Assembly (NCBI GenBank): GCA_016712405.1
Contig: JADJRD010000014.1
Span: 62,001-126,000 of the forward strand
From: Cellvibrio sp.
GTDB lineage: Bacteria > Pseudomonadota > Gammaproteobacteria > Pseudomonadales > Cellvibrionaceae
Direction: 5' to 3'
Length of the DNA stretch: 64,000 bases
Each line of letters begins with the position of its first letter. The stretch's first letter is position 1. Under the pieces are notes generated by a model. That model searched no databases, was not told the DNA's origin, and saw only the letters and a program-made list of their open reading frames with translations. Below, one piece after another: positions 17,793-26,668 of the stretch. The translations under genes were made by a program, and so were the position numbers.

Positions 17793-17820
17793 GTTCTAGA
17801 ACCGTAAAACAGACTAACAA
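17793..17820 (-). promoter_or_regulatory. Possible promoter for rpmB-rpmG
   Basis: On the minus strand, TTGTTA (17815-17820) and TAGAAC (17793-17798) are 16 bases apart and lie about 50 bases before the rpmB start. Each matches four of six consensus positions, so this is only a candidate. Confidence 0.3.
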
Positions 17821-17966
17821 CCAGCTCAGAGCACGTTGTAAACAGCCTATCTTTCCACCATTTTCCTAAACGCGGCGAAAAGAGCCATCAAGACGCTGCC
17901 GCACAGAGCCGCGCTTTATACCAAAAGGCACCTCTAATAGCAATCAGAAGGTGAATTTTTCATCAC

Positions 17967-18641
17967 CTAAAGTAATCCTCTTTCCGCAAACGAAACCACA
18001 TGCGTATCCCCTACTACCATATGATCCAACACTCGTACGTCAATTAGTTCCAGCGCTGCTTGCAAACGTTGGGTGATGCGACGGTCGGCTTGGCTTGGCT
18101 CGGCAATGCCTGACGGATGGTTGTGTGCAAAAATAACAGCAACAGATTTATGTTGTAGAGCACGCATTAATATTTCGCGGGGATAAACGGCAGCGCCGTC
18201 GATGGTGCCAAAAAATAGCTCTTCGTAAGCAATCAAGCGGTTTTGATTATCCAGAAACATGACGGCGAAAACTTCTCGCGAATGATGCCGTAATTTGGCA
18301 CGCAAAAAATCGCGAACCAAGGTTGGGCTGGACATGACATCCCCTTCTTGCAAGCTGGCAGAAAGATGTCGTCTTGCCATTTCCAGTACGGCTTGTAACT
18401 GCGCGTATTTGGCGTTGCCTAAACCTAATCCGCTGCAAAAGTCCGCTTGACTGGATTCCAGTAAAGGTCGCAATCCGCCAAAAGTAATGAGCAGTTCGCG
18501 GGCGAGATCGACAGCGGATTTGCCTGCGCAACCGACACGTAGAAATATGGCGAGAAGTTCGGCATCAGAAAGAGTATGAGCGCCTTGCAGGAGAAGTTTT
18601 TCACGGGGACGCTCGGCCAAAGGCCAATCGGTAATTGACAT
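17967..18641 (-). CDS. radC: RadC family JAB-domain protein
   Basis: A 224-residue protein with an N-terminal helix-hairpin-helix region (about residues 1-95) and a C-terminal JAB/MPN metalloprotease-like domain whose zinc motif HNHPSG and following aspartate are intact. It is named RadC for a historical link to DNA repair that was later withdrawn; the true role is unclear. It lies divergent to coaBC, as in many proteobacteria, and upstream of rpmB. Confidence 0.93.
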   Translation of the reverse strand: MSITDWPLAERPREKLLLQGAHTLSDAELLAIFLRVGCAGKSAVDLARELLITFGGLRPLLESSQADFCSGLGLGNAKYAQLQAVLEMARRHLSASLQEGDVMSSPTLVRDFLRAKLRHHSREVFAVMFLDNQNRLIAYEELFFGTIDGAAVYPREILMRALQHKSVAVIFAHNHPSGIAEPSQADRRITQRLQAALELIDVRVLDHMVVGDTHVVSFAERGLL

Positions 18642-18745
18642 AACAGTTCCTTGTTATCGAGATGAGATTAATGCATTCGAAAAGCCTGGCAAGAATGCTA
18701 TCTTACGCGGCCTGAGTCAATCATCTCATGTTCAAGGAAATCTCC

Positions 18746-19941
18746 ATGTCATCACTGACCAGTAAACGCATTCTCTTGGGTGTCACTGGCGGTATAGCAG
18801 CCTACAAAAGTGCAGAACTGATTCGTCGGTTGCGTGACGCAGGTGCAGAGGTTCAGGTGGTGATGACGACTGCGGCTCAAGAATTTATCACGCCGCTAAC
18901 ATTGCAGGCCTTATCGGGGAATCTGGTTCATACCGATCTACTTGACCCCAAAGCCGAAGCCGGGATGGGGCATATCCAATTGGCACGTTGGGCAGATTTG
19001 TTACTGGTCGCTCCTGCAACTGCCGACTTTATTGCACGTGTGAGCCAAGGCATGGCCAACGATTTGCTCACCAGTATTTGTTTGGCTACCAGTGCTCCTA
19101 TGGCCATTGCCCCTGCGATGAATCAAGGTATGTGGCATAAGGGTGCCACTCAGGACAATCTTGATGTATTACAAAATCGTGGTGTATTTATGGACCTGAT
19201 TCAGGCTCACAAGCTTGCGGTGAAATTGGTATGGGACGAATGTTGGATGTGGATGATTTGGTCGCCGCTACTGCGAATCTGTTTTTGACGGGATCTTTGT
19301 CGGGTAAAACCTTGGTCATTACCGCCGGGCCCACTCGCGAAGCCATAGACCCCGTGCGTTATCTTAGCAATCATAGTTCCGGTAAAATGGGTTATGCATT
19401 GGCACAGGCAGCAGTGGAAGCGGGAGCAAAAGTAAAACTCATTAGCGGACCAACCCATCTGCCCCGCCCAGACAGGGTGGAGCGTATAGATGTTGTGAGC
19501 GCTCAGGATATGTTTGATGCCTGTCATGCTGCTGTAGCCAATTGCGATATTTTTATTGGGGCGGCGGCTGTCGCTGATTATCGCCCCGCTTCGATTTCAA
19601 GTGAGAAAATCAAAAAAGATCAACAAGACTCTCTCAATCTGCAACTGATTAAAAACTCTGATATTTTGGCCAGCATTGCTAAATTACCCAATCGCCCGGG
19701 ATTTGTAATGGGCTTCGCCGCTGAAACCCAACAGCTGGTTGAATTTGCCCAAGAAAAGCTTTACAAAAAAAATGTCGATATGATTGCTGCTAATAATGTC
19801 AGCTCGCCAGAAATAGGCTTTAATTCAGACGATAACCAAATCACTTTGATTACATCGACACAAGTGCAAGAACTGCCTCGTGCCAGTAAAATGGCGCTGG
19901 CGCAAATGATCATCGCCAGGATAGCGGAAGAGATCCACTAA
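18746..19941 (+). pseudogene. coaBC: Coenzyme A biosynthesis bifunctional protein CoaBC, frameshifted
   Basis: CoaBC makes and decarboxylates phosphopantothenoylcysteine in CoA synthesis. The CoaC half reads in frame to about 19185 (GVTGGIAAYKSAELIRRL, APAMNQGMW). Then the frame changes: from 19192 the DNA encodes GPDSGSQACGEIGMG with the catalytic-lid cysteine, and the CoaB half (TAGPTREAIDP, NHSSGKMG, GFAAET) follows to 19941. Adding one base near 19192 gives 398 residues, a normal length. The gene is essential in most bacteria, so an assembly error is more likely than loss. The ATG at 18746 has AAGGA; an earlier ATG at 18728 lacks it. Confidence 0.88.
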
Positions 19942-19968
19942 TGATTGATAATCTTTGATAAGACACTC

Positions 19969-22449
19969 ATGCCCATGACAACAAAACCGCATAAAGCAAC
20001 CGAACCCGGACGAAGCAAAGAAGTGGATGCTCGTCAAGAAGCCGCGCAGAAACGACAAAGAATTAAACAGCGTATTTTTATTGTGTTGTTTCTTCTGTTG
20101 TCGCTAGTGAATATCTATGTGGCGATGAGTTTGCATCAGAAACTGATCATCGAGAAGCAAGAAGAAAATCTGCTGCTGCTGAATGAACAAGTTGCACAGG
20201 AACGTCAAATTGATGTCGCTCACTTTATTCAGCAACAACGAAAAAAATTACAAAGTTTGGCAGATGATAATCTCATCAAAACATTGCTCATGGAACAGAA
20301 TATCGAATTAACGCTAACCACCGAGAAAGCATTAGAAGAACGATTGCAAGCAATTCAGGTTCGTATTATTCCACTGGCAACTGCGAAAAAAACAGACGAA
20401 GGGAAAGTGCCCATTCGATTTTCAGAATTGGATTTAATATCGCGCGCTGAAACAGGTGAAATGCCATTTCCTGAAGCGCTGCAATTGGAAAAAGATTGGA
20501 TTGTGCACTGGGTGGTTCCGGTCAAAAAAGATAATCAAGTCATAGGCAGTGTATTTATCACCTTGCCGGCACAGGAATTAATTCAGCGATTTAGATCGGT
20601 AGATTCAACATTAGGTGAATTTCAGTTGTTGCAGGAATTCAATGCAAGCCCTGTCCAAACAATGGATAAAATTGGAGAACCAACCACCAATAGCAACAGA
20701 ATTGCGAAAATCGCAGACACTTATTGGGCCATTAAATTTACGGCATCCGATGCTGTAAAAGCAACGGCTGCACCCCCTTTGACAATGTGGTTATTGGCAG
20801 TAGGAGTTTTAGCGGCGATCAGTTTGGTAATTTGTTGGATTAGCAGTCGTTACGCTTATCTGGTGATGTTGCGCAAAGACACGGGCCAACAACAGAGCTT
20901 GCAACAATTGGTGAGCCTAACCAAACAATCTGTTGAAGACACACCTGATTTGATGTACCAGAAGAAAGATGTTCTTGATGTAGAGATTATTGCAGAAGAT
21001 CAAAAAATTCTGGGTATAGATGAGTCGACAGGCAAACAAACGGGCATGTCCAATGTGCCTGCAATAGATGCCAATTCAATCCCGGAACATATTTTTCGTT
21101 CTTACGATATTCGTGGTGTTTACGCCAAAGAAATTACACTCGATTTGGCCTACAAAATTGGTCAGGCTGTGGGTAGTGAAGCTTTGGATCAAGGTGAAAA
21201 ATATATTGTTGTGGGTCGTGATGCACGCACGCACAGTGACGATTTAACGCGTGCGTTAATTAAAGGAATTCTGCGCACAGGCTGTTATGTTATTAACATT
21301 GGTGTAGTGCCTACCCCTTTATTGTATTTTTCGACATTTCATTTTAGTGATACCAATAGCGGTGTGATGGTCACAGCCAGCCACAATCCGAAAGAATTTA
21401 ATGGTTTTAAAGTGGTGATGCAAAATCACGCGCTCTCGGATAACGGTGTGTTGGAGTTGCGTGAGCGTATTATCTCTCAGCGCCTACATCAGGGCGTTGG
21501 CGAAGAAATTGCACGAGATATTATTAATGATTATATCGATCGAATTTTTTCGGATGTTGCTATCGCTGGTAATATCAAATTAGTGGTTGATGCGGGCAAT
21601 GCGGTACCGGGAATCGTTGCGCCACGATTGTTTGAAGAATTGGGTTGTGAGGTGATTCCGTTATTTTGTGAGTTGGATGGAAACTTCCCCAATCATGATC
21701 CCGATCCCACCGTTGAAAAAAATCTCCAAGCATTAATTGCTAAAGTAAAAGAAACCAATGCAGATTTAGGTGTTGCATTTGACGGCGATGGTGATCGATT
21801 GGTGGTAGTGACACCTCGCGGCGATATATTGTGGCCCGATCGTCTATTAATGTTATTTGCCAAAGATGTTTTGCAGCGCAATCCTGGTGCCGATATTTTA
21901 TTTGACGTGAAATGTTCGCGCCTATTGAATCAAGTGATCAGCGGTTATGGCGGTCGCCCGATTATGTGGAAAACGGGTCACTCGCCAATGAAAGCGAAAA
22001 TGGAAGAGACTCGCGCATTAATTGGCGGAGAATATTCAGGCCACATTTTTATCAAAGATCGTTGGTATGGCTTTGATGATGGTATTTATGCCATGGCCAG
22101 ATTGCTGGAAATTATTACACTTCGCGATCAAAAAATTGATTCAATTTTTGCTGCTTTCCCGTCCCAAATTGCGACCCCGGAAATACGAATTTCGGTACCT
22201 GAGCAAGAAAAATTTACAATAATATCGACGATAGTAGAAAAAGCGAAATTCCCCAATTGTGTCGTTAACACTATCGATGGATTGCGTGTAGATTTTGAAA
22301 AAGGATGGGGATTGGTCAGAGCATCTAATACCTCAGCAGCGCTGACGTTCCGTTTTGAGGCGGAGACACAGGACGAGCTGGATAAAATCAAAAAAGCTTT
22401 CAGGCAAGAAATTTACAAAACCCACCCCAAATTAATTTTAACTTTTTAA
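19969..22449 (+). CDS. algC: Phosphomannomutase/phosphoglucomutase (AlgC) with membrane-anchored N-terminal extension
   Basis: An 826-residue protein. The C-terminal 460 residues are an AlgC-type phosphohexomutase converting mannose or glucose 6-phosphate to the 1-phosphate for exopolysaccharide and LPS precursors. The catalytic serine is S471 in TASHNP, the metal loop is DGDGDR (from D605), and the sugar loop is GGEYSGH. The first ~360 residues have two membrane helices (about 34-54 and 258-285) bracketing a probable periplasmic domain, plus a cytosolic linker. The start is the ATG at 19969. argB overlaps its stop codon region. Confidence 0.9.
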   Translation: MPMTTKPHKATEPGRSKEVDARQEAAQKRQRIKQRIFIVLFLLLSLVNIYVAMSLHQKLIIEKQEENLLLLNEQVAQERQIDVAHFIQQQRKKLQSLADDNLIKTLLMEQNIELTLTTEKALEERLQAIQVRIIPLATAKKTDEGKVPIRFSELDLISRAETGEMPFPEALQLEKDWIVHWVVPVKKDNQVIGSVFITLPAQELIQRFRSVDSTLGEFQLLQEFNASPVQTMDKIGEPTTNSNRIAKIADTYWAIKFTASDAVKATAAPPLTMWLLAVGVLAAISLVICWISSRYAYLVMLRKDTGQQQSLQQLVSLTKQSVEDTPDLMYQKKDVLDVEIIAEDQKILGIDESTGKQTGMSNVPAIDANSIPEHIFRSYDIRGVYAKEITLDLAYKIGQAVGSEALDQGEKYIVVGRDARTHSDDLTRALIKGILRTGCYVINIGVVPTPLLYFSTFHFSDTNSGVMVTASHNPKEFNGFKVVMQNHALSDNGVLELRERIISQRLHQGVGEEIARDIINDYIDRIFSDVAIAGNIKLVVDAGNAVPGIVAPRLFEELGCEVIPLFCELDGNFPNHDPDPTVEKNLQALIAKVKETNADLGVAFDGDGDRLVVVTPRGDILWPDRLLMLFAKDVLQRNPGADILFDVKCSRLLNQVISGYGGRPIMWKTGHSPMKAKMEETRALIGGEYSGHIFIKDRWYGFDDGIYAMARLLEIITLRDQKIDSIFAAFPSQIATPEIRISVPEQEKFTIISTIVEKAKFPNCVVNTIDGLRVDFEKGWGLVRASNTSAALTFRFEAETQDELDKIKKAFRQEIYKTHPKLILTF

Positions 22450-22466
22450 TGCAAACAGGATTACAC

Positions 22467-23369
22467 ATGTCATTAACTCGTGACTCGGCGATGAATATCG
22501 CCAATGTATTAACTGAATCACTTCCTTACATTCAGCGATTCACCAATAAAACAATTGTGGTTAAATTTGGTGGTAACGCGATGGAAGGTGAGGAACTACA
22601 AAATAGTTTTGCGCGCGATATAGTATTAATGAAATTGGTTGGTATGAATCCAATTGTTGTTCATGGTGGCGGCCCTCAAATTGGCAGCCTGTTGGAAAAG
22701 CTCAACATCAAATCCGAATTTATTAATGGCATGCGTGTCACCGATAGCGCAACAATGGATGTTGTGGAAATGGTGCTGGGCGGCACAGTCAACAAACAAA
22801 TTGTAAGCTTAATTAATCGCAATGGTGGCCATGCTATAGGGTTAACCGGAAAAGACGGCCAGTTAATTCGCGCTAGAAAATTAACGGTCACGCATAAAAC
22901 ACCCGAAATGTTGGCGCCCGAAATTCTCGATATAGGTCAGGTGGGCGAAGTAGAAAGCGTCAATACGGCGGTTATCGATATGCTGATTAATAGTGATTTT
23001 ATCCCCGTGATTGCACCAATAGGCGTAGATGAACAAGGTGCGTCTTACAATATCAATGCCGATTTAGTGGCAGGAAAAATTGCTGAATTTGTTAAAGCTG
23101 AAAAATTAATGCTGTTAACAAATGTATCAGGGTTATTGGATAAACAAGGTAAGGTATTAACAGGGTTAAGCACTGAACAAGTCGACGGCTTGATTGCGGA
23201 TGGTACGATTTACGGTGGCATGTTGCCAAAAATCGCCTGTGCATTAGATGCCGTAAAGGCGGGAGTTACCAGCGCACACATTGTCGATGGCCGCGTTGAT
23301 CATGCAGTGTTATTAGAGATTTTTACGGATGCTGGCGTGGGCACTTTGATTACGAATAAAAAACGCTGA
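22467..23369 (+). CDS. argB: Acetylglutamate kinase
   Basis: A 300-residue kinase that phosphorylates N-acetylglutamate in arginine synthesis. It has VVKFGGNAM near the N-terminus, the GGGPQIG motif, and the C-terminal GGMLPK and DGRVDHAVLLEIFTD segments typical of the arginine-sensitive hexameric type. The ATG at 22467 follows AGGA by 6 bases; an earlier ATG at 22449 overlaps the algC stop. It is the third gene of the coaBC-algC-argB run; a hairpin follows at 23376. Confidence 0.95.
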   Translation: MSLTRDSAMNIANVLTESLPYIQRFTNKTIVVKFGGNAMEGEELQNSFARDIVLMKLVGMNPIVVHGGGPQIGSLLEKLNIKSEFINGMRVTDSATMDVVEMVLGGTVNKQIVSLINRNGGHAIGLTGKDGQLIRARKLTVTHKTPEMLAPEILDIGQVGEVESVNTAVIDMLINSDFIPVIAPIGVDEQGASYNINADLVAGKIAEFVKAEKLMLLTNVSGLLDKQGKVLTGLSTEQVDGLIADGTIYGGMLPKIACALDAVKAGVTSAHIVDGRVDHAVLLEIFTDAGVGTLITNKKR

Positions 23370-23375
23370 TGAAGA

Positions 23376-23407
23376 TCAGGCTGACTAATCGTCAGCCTGA
23401 AAATTTT
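23376..23407. terminator. Terminator between argB and the DUF4124 gene
   Basis: TCAGGCTGAC (23376-23385) and GTCAGCCTGA (23391-23400) form a perfect ten-base stem with a five-base loop, followed by AAATTTT. The genes converge here. The stem is strong and the T tract weak. Confidence 0.7.
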
Positions 23408-23426
23408 AGCGAGAAGAATGTGTGGT

Positions 23427-24032
23427 TCAATCAGAAGAAGTAATCTCAATAAACCGCTTTTTATCCTGATCGAACTTTTTAGAGATGATTTTTACTTCTT
23501 GTTCACGTTGCAAAATCTGTTCTTTAAGGTCTATCTCTTTTTTTTGTAAGCCGTCGATTTTTGCTAACATTTGTTCAGTTAATTTTCTGCCGCTTCGCTC
23601 CAGCGAAGCGGCGCGGGCGGTTTCTTTTGCCAGTTCTTGTTTGTTGGTTTCCAGCGACGATTTTAAAATGGCGATATTGGCTTTTAAGCTCTCCAAGTTG
23701 CGTTCTTTCGCTGCATCTATATCTTTCACGCCGCTGTAGCTGCGTTTCAATTCCAAGTCTGCTTTGATGCGTTCTTCGCGGGCAATTTTTTCAGCTTTTA
23801 GTTTTTCAGCTTCTTCAGGTGTTAAGGAGCGAGGAACAGTTTTAATGACCTTTCCAGAGGTGGTTAAAACTTCATATCCGTTACCCGCGTATTCAGCGGG
23901 AATTTTATTGTCCATAACGGTAATGCCTTCTTTATTTTTGTAGCGATACATCACTTTGGTTGCAGCATATGCTTGACCAATCATCAATACAAAAATAAGT
24001 AAAAGTTTGAATAAAGTTTTGCAGGTCAACAT
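23427..24032 (-). CDS. DUF4124 domain secreted coiled-coil protein
   Basis: A 201-residue protein with a signal peptide (cleavage expected after AYA, about residue 23). It is followed by a DUF4124 segment: a short beta-rich region with MYRYKNKEGITVMDNKIP. The rest (about residues 75-195) is a long charged coiled coil rich in K, E, L and A. It is exported to the periplasm by prediction; no function is known. It precedes no clear operon partner: pyrE lies upstream on the same strand with a 22-base gap. Confidence 0.75.
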   Translation of the reverse strand: MLTCKTLFKLLLIFVLMIGQAYAATKVMYRYKNKEGITVMDNKIPAEYAGNGYEVLTTSGKVIKTVPRSLTPEEAEKLKAEKIAREERIKADLELKRSYSGVKDIDAAKERNLESLKANIAILKSSLETNKQELAKETARAASLERSGRKLTEQMLAKIDGLQKKEIDLKEQILQREQEVKIISKKFDQDKKRFIEITSSD

Positions 24033-24054
24033 ACTGGTCTCATTTCAAAAAGGA

Positions 24055-24699
24055 TCAACTAACACCATAGGCTTCGCGATAGGCTGATATTTTATCAACC
24101 ATCTGTTCTTGATCTTTATCTTGCTTAAGATAATCAATTATATGATTAAGGTTAATGATGCTGATCACAGGGATACCGAAACTGTGTTCCACTTCCTGAA
24201 TAGCTGATACATCACCCTTGCCTTTTTCCATTCGATTCAAGCCTATCACCACGGCTGCTGGTTTGGCGTCAGCTTTACGAATAATATCCATGACTTCGCG
24301 AACCGCAGTGCCAGCCGTGATCACATCATCCACAATCAACACTCTTCCTTTTAATGGCGCACCTACCAAAGTACCTCCTTCACCATGATCCTTAGCCTCT
24401 TTTCGATTGTAGCAATAGGGTAAATCACGATGATGAACATCCGCCAAAGCAATAGCGGTAGTCGCTGCTAGTGGAATACCCTTATAGGCTGGACCAAAGA
24501 CTAAATCAAATTCAATTCCTGAATCTATGACTGCCGCGGCATAATAGCGGCCCAGTTCAGCCAATGCGGCGCCGGTCTGAAAGCGGCCGGCGTTAAAAAA
24601 GTAGGGGCTTGTTCGACCAGACTTGAGGGTAAACTCGCCAAAACAAAGGGCTCCATGTTTAATGGCAAGCTGGATAAAATCGTTTTGATAGTTTTGCAT
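24055..24699 (-). CDS. pyrE: Orotate phosphoribosyltransferase
   Basis: A 214-residue enzyme that joins orotate and PRPP to make OMP in pyrimidine synthesis. The PRPP-binding loop is VLIVDDVITAGTAV, the FGPAYKGIPLA motif and the lysine-containing RKEAKDHGEGG flexible loop are all present. The divergent crc gene lies 237 bases away, an arrangement also found in pseudomonads. Activity is well supported. Confidence 0.96.
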   Translation of the reverse strand: MQNYQNDFIQLAIKHGALCFGEFTLKSGRTSPYFFNAGRFQTGAALAELGRYYAAAVIDSGIEFDLVFGPAYKGIPLAATTAIALADVHHRDLPYCYNRKEAKDHGEGGTLVGAPLKGRVLIVDDVITAGTAVREVMDIIRKADAKPAAVVIGLNRMEKGKGDVSAIQEVEHSFGIPVISIINLNHIIDYLKQDKDQEQMVDKISAYREAYGVS

Positions 24700-24936
24700 G
24701 CAAACTTCTCATATATGAACTATAAACAAAGACATAGAATTATCAGGCAAGATGCCGACAGAAATGCAGACCAACAGAATAACAAGAATGAGGTAAGGCG
24801 AGTAGACCTGACCCAACTTCATCGTATCCATCTAAAACGATGAAGGCATGAGTTAATCAGTAACATTCCAGCTGGTGCCGGTAACACATTTAACCAAGCT
24901 CGGGTATCATACACAGTCCGTTATCAAGGGGCTAAC
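24700..24936. other. Intergenic region between pyrE and crc
   Basis: 237 bases between divergent genes. No coding frame was accepted. A TATCAT at about 24906 could be a -10 box for crc, but no good -35 was found. No attenuator-like hairpin with a T run was recognised before pyrE. Confidence 0.35.
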
Positions 24937-25716
24937 ATGAGAGTTATCAGTCTTAGTGTCGATGGCATTTTTCAGGCAGCCCAACGTGGCCTTTATACCT
25001 GGTTAGCTAGCCAAGACGCTGATTTTATTTGTTTACAAGATTTACGCGCATTAGAGCGAGAAATTGATACCAAGCCAGAATTTCAATTGGACGGTTATTT
25101 TGCTTATTTTTTTGATTCTGGTACCAAACACTACAATGGTGTGGCCATATACACCCGCTATCAACCAAAAGCCTTGATCTACGGATTGGGTTTTGCCTCT
25201 GGCGTCGATATGGAAGGCCGTTATCTACAGGTTGATTTCGAGCAAATGAGTGTGGGTTCGCTCTTGGCGCCTAGCGCATCATCAGAAGCCGAATCTCAAG
25301 AAGTGAAAATTAAATTTTTTGATGATTTCCAAGCACATCTGGACAAAATTACCCGCAAGCGCCGTGAATATATTTTCTGTGGTAATTGGCAAATGGCGCA
25401 CACGCCCAAAGATGTTGCCAACAGCACAAACAATCAACACAATTCCGGATTTCTATCTCACGAGCGTCAATGGTTAAGCCAACTCTTTAACCAGATTGGC
25501 TACGTTGATGCCTTCCGCAAGGTTAATCGTGATAGTGATGAATACAGTTGGTGGCCTAGTGGAGCTGCCGGTGAAGGCGATGGCTGGCGCACTGATTTTC
25601 AGGTGGTATCTAATAGCCTTGGCAATAAAGTGGAATATGCGACCATCTATAAAAAACAGGCTTTTTCCAGTCATTGCCCCGTGATTATTGATTACGATAT
25701 TGAAATGGATCAGTAA
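24937..25716 (+). CDS. crc: Catabolite repression control protein Crc (ExoIII fold)
   Basis: A 259-residue protein of the exonuclease III fold. In pseudomonads Crc is not a nuclease but works with Hfq to repress translation of catabolic mRNAs. Here the catalytic positions of ExoIII are altered: LQE is LQD, the GDxN site is GNWQ, and the final SDH is SSH. The motifs match Crc instead (ICLQDLRA, RKRREYIFCGNW, YSWWP). It is beside pyrE as in Pseudomonas. Its stop overlaps the end of the convergent downstream gene by 7 bases. Confidence 0.85.
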   Translation: MRVISLSVDGIFQAAQRGLYTWLASQDADFICLQDLRALEREIDTKPEFQLDGYFAYFFDSGTKHYNGVAIYTRYQPKALIYGLGFASGVDMEGRYLQVDFEQMSVGSLLAPSASSEAESQEVKIKFFDDFQAHLDKITRKRREYIFCGNWQMAHTPKDVANSTNNQHNSGFLSHERQWLSQLFNQIGYVDAFRKVNRDSDEYSWWPSGAAGEGDGWRTDFQVVSNSLGNKVEYATIYKKQAFSSHCPVIIDYDIEMDQ

Positions 25717-26576
25717 TCAACAAGGTTATCGCTGACCTTTGGCGTCAGCGACTGCCAGCCACCCCATTGCCCCACAAATTTTAATTCAATGGGGGATAAA
25801 TGTGAATGAACCAATTCCTCGCTGAGCAACACCAATTCTCTATAGTCATTTAATGCCGAGCGAACATTGGCTTGATATTCAGGCGAGTTCACCGGCATAA
25901 ACTGTGCTGCCTTGAAGGATTGCAGCATAGATTCAAATATTGTTCGATCAGGTGAAATGTCACCGGACAATTCGTGGTAATAAATCGATTTGGTATGAGG
26001 CACTGTGGCCAAGTGGAACAAAATATCATTCAAATTCTTGTAAATAGAAATCGCATTTTGTATTCGATTAATTGAAAAAAAACTATTTTTGGCATTGCCC
26101 TTTTTAAGGACTTCTAAACTATTTTCAATTTGAATAAAGTTATTTCGTGAGGATTCATCGTGATGATCATGATGCCCTTCTATTCCATGGCTGCCTACAT
26201 TATTTTGCTGATCCATTCCAAGATTGGTGATTGCAACGAGTTGTGAATCAAATTGACTGAAAAATGGTTGATGCTCAAGCAACAAGCCTTGATAGTGTTG
26301 TCGATATGTTTGTCCTTCTTCTATGGTCAGCTGTTGTCCTGTCTCAACCTTCTCAAAAAGGCTCAGGTGCTGACTGCGAACTTTGCCTTCATCTATATCA
26401 AAATGAGGAACCCAAACAGCTGCGGTTTGATGTAAATTTCGGATTTTAATTTCCAGCGTTTCGGGAGACTGTTGTGAGGGGACAGGAGAAAACGAAAGAT
26501 AGCAAATGACAGTCAGCAATAAAAAAAGCGTACAATAAAGTAAGAATTGCAATATTCTAGAAATAAATAGCCGCAT
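25710..26576 (-). CDS. Membrane-anchored protein of unknown function
   Basis: A 288-residue protein with one N-terminal hydrophobic segment (residues about 7-30), then a soluble, mostly helical region predicted outside the cytosol. A histidine-rich patch, GHHDHHD (around residue 135), could bind metal. No known domain is recognised. It ends inside the last codons of crc on the other strand and starts 92 bases after the hemW stop. It may be co-transcribed with hemW, but no strong evidence decides this. Confidence 0.6.
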   Translation of the reverse strand: MRLFISRILQFLLYCTLFLLLTVICYLSFSPVPSQQSPETLEIKIRNLHQTAAVWVPHFDIDEGKVRSQHLSLFEKVETGQQLTIEEGQTYRQHYQGLLLEHQPFFSQFDSQLVAITNLGMDQQNNVGSHGIEGHHDHHDESSRNNFIQIENSLEVLKKGNAKNSFFSINRIQNAISIYKNLNDILFHLATVPHTKSIYYHELSGDISPDRTIFESMLQSFKAAQFMPVNSPEYQANVRSALNDYRELVLLSEELVHSHLSPIELKFVGQWGGWQSLTPKVSDNLVDY

Positions 26577-26668
26577 AAACCTACCTGTTTTAATGGATTA
26601 TTAATCTATACTTTTTTAAGCGAAGCCCAAACGATAGGGCAAATAACTTTTGGAAACAACAGAAATTT

